Assembly: GCA_017935525.1 (NCBI GenBank) | Contig: JAGBHJ010000158.1 | Coordinates: forward strand, 1 to 17,248 | Direction of reading: 5' to 3' | DNA from: Clostridia bacterium | GTDB taxonomy: Bacteria; Bacillota; Clostridia; HGM11327 | DNA: 17,248 nucleotides | Shown: positions 13,367-17,248 of the stretch, piece after piece | Layout of the letters: the number at the start of each line of letters is the position of its first letter | Numbering within the stretch: position 1 is the first letter of the stretch | Position numbers and translations under genes: made by a program | The notes under the pieces: model-generated | The model's database searches: none | What the model saw: only the letters and a program-made list of their open reading frames with translations | What the model was told of the DNA's origin: nothing

Positions 13367-14929
13367 TTAGTTTACAACGGGAGTAACGTATAACCTCTCC
13401 CTTGTGTTTGTGATATAAACGTCATATTCCGCCTGGGTCTCAAAAGGAATGATGTTATAGGTCTCAACGTGCATATTTTCGTCGGGAGCTACAACAAGGT
13501 TTACCTGCAGCTCGTTGGACAAAACGTACAGCACCTTGCAATCCTCCTCTATCCAATCCTTTACCACGCTGGGGTGTGCCTCCACCGCAAAGCCCCACTG
13601 GCTGCGGATCTCCGTCTGCTGCTTCAGCTCCTTTTCTATTGCCTCAAGTATTACAGCCTCGCTGAAAACTCTGCCCGTGCCGTTGCAATACGGGCAAGGG
13701 TTAAGCAACACGGAGGAAAGTCTTTTCTTGACCTTTTTTCTGGTGAGCTCCACCAATCCCAAATGAGTCATACCCACAACGGTAACGCTGGATCTGTCGT
13801 TCTTACACGCCGCCTTAAGCGCGTCGATCACCTTTTGCTTGTGCTCCTCCACCACCATGTCAATAAAGTCAATTATAACAATACCGCCAATGTCACGGAG
13901 TCTTAATTGCTGGGCAATTATTTCTGCCGCCTGAATATTGGTGTTGAGTATGGTTTCGTTGATATCATCCTTGCCCACGTATCTGCCCGTGTTGACGTCA
14001 ATGGCAGTCAACGCCTCGGTATTGTCGATAATGATGTAACCACCGTTTTCCAGCCACACCTTGCGGCGCACAGCACCGTTGATGGCAGATTCGATATCAT
14101 ACTTCATAAAGGAATGTCCCTGAGAGCCATACCTCTTTATTCTCTTTAACTGCTGGGGCGCAATGGAGCTTGTAATGTCGTACACCAGCTTATACGTCTC
14201 GTCAGAATTTACAAACACCTCGGAAACGTCGTCACCAAACAGATCTCTCACAACGTAATTCAGCAGACTTTCGTCCTTATACAAAAGTCTTGGCACCTTG
14301 CCCTTTCTTTCGCTCTGCTTGATCTGATTCCATTGCTCCACAAGGTACTGAATATCGTCAGCAAAGTCATCCTCATCCTTGCCCTGTGCCTGAGTACGCA
14401 TTATCATGCCAACCCCCGGCGGACAGACCTTCTTTGCGATCTCACGAAGTCTTACTCTTTCCGCCTCGCTGTTTATCTTGTGGGAAACGCCGATATAATT
14501 CATCATCGGCAACAAAACCACGTATTTGCCCGGCAGGGTGATGTTTGTGCTGACTCGGGCACCCTTTGTACCGATGGCCTCCTTCATGATCTGGACGGTT
14601 ATTTCCTGCCCGATCTTGATATGGTCACCGATGTGAAGATTCTTCTGCTGCTTTTCTCTGGATGCAGGATTTTCCTCACCGCTGAATTCAAAGGACTCAT
14701 GGTCCGTGTTTATATCCCCTGCATAGAGAAAAGCATTCTTCTCGTGACCTATGTCCACAAAGGCTACGTTCATGCCCTGAAGCACGTTCTGCACCTTGCC
14801 TCTGTAAACGCTGCCGATAAGCCTTTGGTTCTGCTCATCCTCGTTGTATATTTCGGCAACTCTGCCATCCTCAATGAGCGCTACTCTGGTCTTGCCTCTT
14901 ATTTTGTCAATTACTATCTTCTTTTCCAT
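13367..14929 (-). CDS. rng: Rne/Rng family ribonuclease G
   Basis: 520 residues, close to the usual RNase G length. An S1 RNA-binding domain (about 38-128) starts at IGSVYRGKVQNVLQGMNVAFVDIG and contains an acidic insertion near 76-100. The catalytic DNase I-like part has the metal-binding Asp in AIDVNTG (D311) and IIDFIDM (D354), equivalent to D303 and D346 of E. coli RNase E. The zinc-link cysteines are in CPYCNGTGRV (C412, C415). No long scaffold tail is present, so RNase G rather than RNase E. It is a single-strand endoribonuclease preferring 5' monophosphate RNA, acting in rRNA maturation and mRNA decay. It starts 3 bases after the preceding DUF2344 gene's stop. In many clostridia rplU follows; here a terminator and a convergent operon follow instead. 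Confidence 0.93.
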   Translation of the reverse strand: MEKKIVIDKIRGKTRVALIEDGRVAEIYNEDEQNQRLIGSVYRGKVQNVLQGMNVAFVDIGHEKNAFLYAGDINTDHESFEFSGEENPASREKQQKNLHIGDHIKIGQEITVQIMKEAIGTKGARVSTNITLPGKYVVLLPMMNYIGVSHKINSEAERVRLREIAKKVCPPGVGMIMRTQAQGKDEDDFADDIQYLVEQWNQIKQSERKGKVPRLLYKDESLLNYVVRDLFGDDVSEVFVNSDETYKLVYDITSSIAPQQLKRIKRYGSQGHSFMKYDIESAINGAVRRKVWLENGGYIIIDNTEALTAIDVNTGRYVGKDDINETILNTNIQAAEIIAQQLRLRDIGGIVIIDFIDMVVEEHKQKVIDALKAACKNDRSSVTVVGMTHLGLVELTRKKVKKRLSSVLLNPCPYCNGTGRVFSEAVILEAIEKELKQQTEIRSQWGFAVEAHPSVVKDWIEEDCKVLYVLSNELQVNLVVAPDENMHVETYNIIPFETQAEYDVYITNTRERLYVTPVVN

Positions 14930-14932
14930 AAA

Positions 14933-15622
14933 TCAGCCCTGCTCCGTCTTTAACAATTCTGTATATTCCACGGGTGTCACAAAGCCCGATCCTTGTCTTA
15001 AAAGTGTATTGATCTTTACCGTCTTGTAGCAAACGCTCTCCCCCACAAAGGCAAGTATTGCCGCCACAAGATCGTCTATTCTGACGCTCATTTCCTCGCT
15101 CAACGCTTGAATTACTCTCAGCCTTGTACTGCCGCCCACATTTTCTGCGGAATAAGAATATATATGATCCTTAACGTCCACAAGGCTCGTACCCTTTTTG
15201 GTATGTCTTTCTATCACGATGCTGTCGCCGTGGAAAAACTCATCCAGTTTATCTGCAATGTTGCCGTCAAAGGTCACCTCAAAGGCGGCACAGTCTATCA
15301 TTTTGCCCATTTTTGGAGTTTTGTCCCCTGCAGCCGCCGCACAAATAAAGCTCATTCCCTCGGGCATCACCGCATTCATTCTGCGGATAAATTCATCGGG
15401 GGCAATATCACTCTTTAAGTGGATATCCATGTACTCCCCCCTGCTTACAAGCCCTACGGAAAGAGCAAATCCAAAGGACACCCTGGGCTGGGGATTAAAT
15501 CCCTCTGAATACGCCACGGGGATATCCGCCCTTCTGAGTGCGCGGTGGATGGTCCTCAGCATATCCAGCTGGGAGATATATTTTATATTTTCAAGTCGTT
15601 CAAACTGTACGATCAATCTCAT
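14933..15622 (-). CDS. DUF2344 (TIGR03936-like) protein
   Basis: 229 residues, beginning MRLIVQFERLENIKYISQLD, with ALRRADIPVAYSEGFNPQPRVSFGFALSVGLVSRGEYMDI as the family core. In Clostridia this protein is encoded next to, or fused to, a radical SAM protein of the TIGR03960 type and precedes rng, as here. The radical SAM stop and this start overlap by one base (TAATG), indicating coupling. Function is unknown; a role in modifying a translation-linked target is suggested only by neighbourhood. Confidence 0.88.
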   Translation of the reverse strand: MRLIVQFERLENIKYISQLDMLRTIHRALRRADIPVAYSEGFNPQPRVSFGFALSVGLVSRGEYMDIHLKSDIAPDEFIRRMNAVMPEGMSFICAAAAGDKTPKMGKMIDCAAFEVTFDGNIADKLDEFFHGDSIVIERHTKKGTSLVDVKDHIYSYSAENVGGSTRLRVIQALSEEMSVRIDDLVAAILAFVGESVCYKTVKINTLLRQGSGFVTPVEYTELLKTEQG

Positions 15623-17248
15623 TATTCTTCATCCTTACCGCATGTATTCTGCATATGTTCTCTGCACTTGGAGGAGATCCTGTTTACACCGCAAGCATTG
15701 CACTTTCCTCTGCAATCAGGTGTCACCACGCCCTCCATGGCTCTCTTGTATTCTCTCTTGAGGTACGCCTTTGTTACGCCGCAATCGATATGATCCCATG
15801 GCAATGTCTGCTCCAGATCGTAATTGACTTGTGCGTACCACTCGTAGTCAATTCCCGTTTCCGCAAACACCTGCTTCCACAGCTCCATATTAAAGAACTC
15901 GTCCCAAGCATCCATCTTACAGCCCAGCTCAACTGCTCTCGCAAGCGCCCTTGCAAGCCTTCTGTCACCCCTTGCAAACACCGCCTCCAGAATACTGAGG
16001 TCAGTATCGTTCCATGAGAACGAGAACGCTCTGCCCTTGAACCTCTGGCGGAGGTGATTCTGCTTTTCACGGATAGTATCGGGCTTTTCCTGGCCGCACC
16101 ACTGGAACGGAGTACAGGGCTTGGGAACAAACGTAGATGCACTGACGGATATATTGAGCCTGCCTTTTGTCTTTGCCTCGCTGTAATACAACTCCTTAAC
16201 GTCGTGCGCCATTACCGCAATACCCTCAACGTCATCCATGGTCTCCGTAGGCAAGCCTATCATGTAATAGAGCTTGACGGAATCCCAGCCTGCGCCAAAT
16301 GCCTTTTTGCAGGCAATGTCAAGATCCTCCTTGACGACGCCCTTGTTTATAACGTCGCGAAGTCTTTGTGTGCCAGCCTCGGGGGCAAATGTCAATCCCG
16401 CCTTGCGGAAGCTTGCAAGGTCGGACATAAACTCCGTATTCTTGATGGTATCCACCCTCAACGAGGGCAACGCAATGGACACTCCCTTGGGAGTATATTC
16501 GTCGGAAAGATATTTTATCAGCTCGTCAATCTGTGTATAATCGCTGGAGCTCAATGAGCAAAGGGATATTTCCTCGTAGCCCGTGCTTTCGTAGAGCTTT
16601 TTGGTGATATCCTTCAGCTTTTCAAGGGATTTTTCTCTTATGGGGCGGTATATCATACCCGCCTGGCAAAATCTGCAGCCCCTTGTGCATCCCCTCATTA
16701 TCTCAAGGGTAATTCTGTCGTGAACAATCGACATATAGGGCACAATTATCTTGTCGGGATAAAATACGTTGTCAAAATCCTCGATTATTCTCTTTTTTAC
16801 AAGCTTTGGAGCACCTGCGGTAGGCGTTACTGACTTAATAAAGCCGTCATCCGTATACTCCACCTCATAGAGGCTCGGAACGTACGTACCCTCTATCTGA
16901 GTAGCTCTCTCCAAAAATTCACGTCTTGTCCAGCCCTTTTGCTTTTTCTCTTTCAGAAGGTCCAGCAGCTCGTTCATGTGCTCCTCACCCTCACCAATGG
17001 AAACTATATCAAAGAAATCCGCAAACGGTTCCGGGTTATACGTGCAAGGTCCGCCGCAGGTAACAATGGGGTCATCCTCGCCCCTGTCCTTTGCCCATAT
17101 GGGCACGCCGCCCAACTTAAGCGCGTTGATCATGTTTGTGTAGCACATCTCGTACTGCACGGTAATGCCTATAATATCAAAATCGCAAAGAGGTGTTTTG
17201 GTCTCCAATGATGCCAGCTTTATATTATTTTCCACCATCAGCCTTTCC
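15622..17248 (-). CDS. B12/radical SAM protein, TIGR03960 type (5' end outside the window)
   Basis: The frame is open to the right edge (the residues before the Met at 17238 read ERL), so the N-terminus is missing; by comparison with the family I infer about 80 residues lost. A YgiQ-like N-terminal cobalamin-binding-type domain is partly present (DIIGITVQYEMCYTNMINAL, near the start of the visible part). The radical SAM core has the CxxxCxxC cluster in MRGCTRGCRFCQAG (C, C, C), followed by the strand LRVDTIKN and the FAPEAGTQRLRD segment. The C-terminus is Cys-rich (CRGKCNACG), which could bind a second cluster. It is the first visible gene of the rng cluster; its promoter lies outside. Confidence 0.9.
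   Translation of the reverse strand, partial: ERLMVENNIKLASLETKTPLCDFDIIGITVQYEMCYTNMINALKLGGVPIWAKDRGEDDPIVTCGGPCTYNPEPFADFFDIVSIGEGEEHMNELLDLLKEKKQKGWTRREFLERATQIEGTYVPSLYEVEYTDDGFIKSVTPTAGAPKLVKKRIIEDFDNVFYPDKIIVPYMSIVHDRITLEIMRGCTRGCRFCQAGMIYRPIREKSLEKLKDITKKLYESTGYEEISLCSLSSSDYTQIDELIKYLSDEYTPKGVSIALPSLRVDTIKNTEFMSDLASFRKAGLTFAPEAGTQRLRDVINKGVVKEDLDIACKKAFGAGWDSVKLYYMIGLPTETMDDVEGIAVMAHDVKELYYSEAKTKGRLNISVSASTFVPKPCTPFQWCGQEKPDTIREKQNHLRQRFKGRAFSFSWNDTDLSILEAVFARGDRRLARALARAVELGCKMDAWDEFFNMELWKQVFAETGIDYEWYAQVNYDLEQTLPWDHIDCGVTKAYLKREYKRAMEGVVTPDCRGKCNACGVNRISSKCREHMQNTCGKDEE

Overview
The window looks like chromosomal DNA from an anaerobic Firmicute of the class Clostridia, probably the Ruminococcaceae/Oscillospiraceae side. 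This rests on strong AGGAGG-type ribosome binding sites, TTGACA-17-TATAAT promoters with TRTG just before the -10, short U-tailed terminators, and a radical SAM (TIGR03960-like) / DUF2344 (TIGR03936-like) / RNase G cluster that is typical of clostridia. The species cannot be fixed from the sequence. I saw no rRNA, tRNA, CRISPR array, transposase or phage gene.

Layout, left to right. 1-206: an array of tiny hairpins joined by ATTCA-type linkers, then a long terminator-like stem. 268-3246 (-): a fused ABC ATPase/FtsX-type permease with a large external domain and a palindromic operator upstream. 3430-6247 (+): a perfect promoter, a 40-codon leader ORF, an intrinsic terminator, then a tightly packed operon of a methyltransferase, a nucleoside phosphorylase and two GNAT acetyltransferases. 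6277-7469 (+): a membrane protein with a clearly degenerate GGDEF domain, with its own promoter and terminator. 7519-7791 (+): a small exported protein, tail to tail with a GNAT gene (7784-8617, -). 8718-10477 (+): the conserved pair of an ACT-domain protein (UPF0237-like) and a UPF0210 protein. 10502-13354 (+): a palindrome over a promoter, a 26-codon leader ORF, a structured leader, a terminator, then an unusually long COG3044-type ABC-class ATPase and a small XRE regulator. 13367-17248 (-): rng, the DUF2344 protein and the 3'-most part of a B12/radical SAM gene that runs off the right edge.

The most notable result is that two unrelated operons here share one layout: strong promoter, short ORF with a good ribosome binding site, intrinsic terminator, then a second strong ribosome binding site and the first structural gene. 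In both leaders, upstream segments can pair with the left arm of the terminator. I read this as transcription attenuation controlled by translation of the short ORF. That is inference: the promoters, ORFs and stems can be read directly, but the switching and the signal cannot. A 13-base box (TGATTGATTGACA) covering the -35 of the ATPase promoter recurs at the -35 of the GNAT promoter at 8641-8669, so the XRE protein beside the ATPase is a candidate shared regulator.
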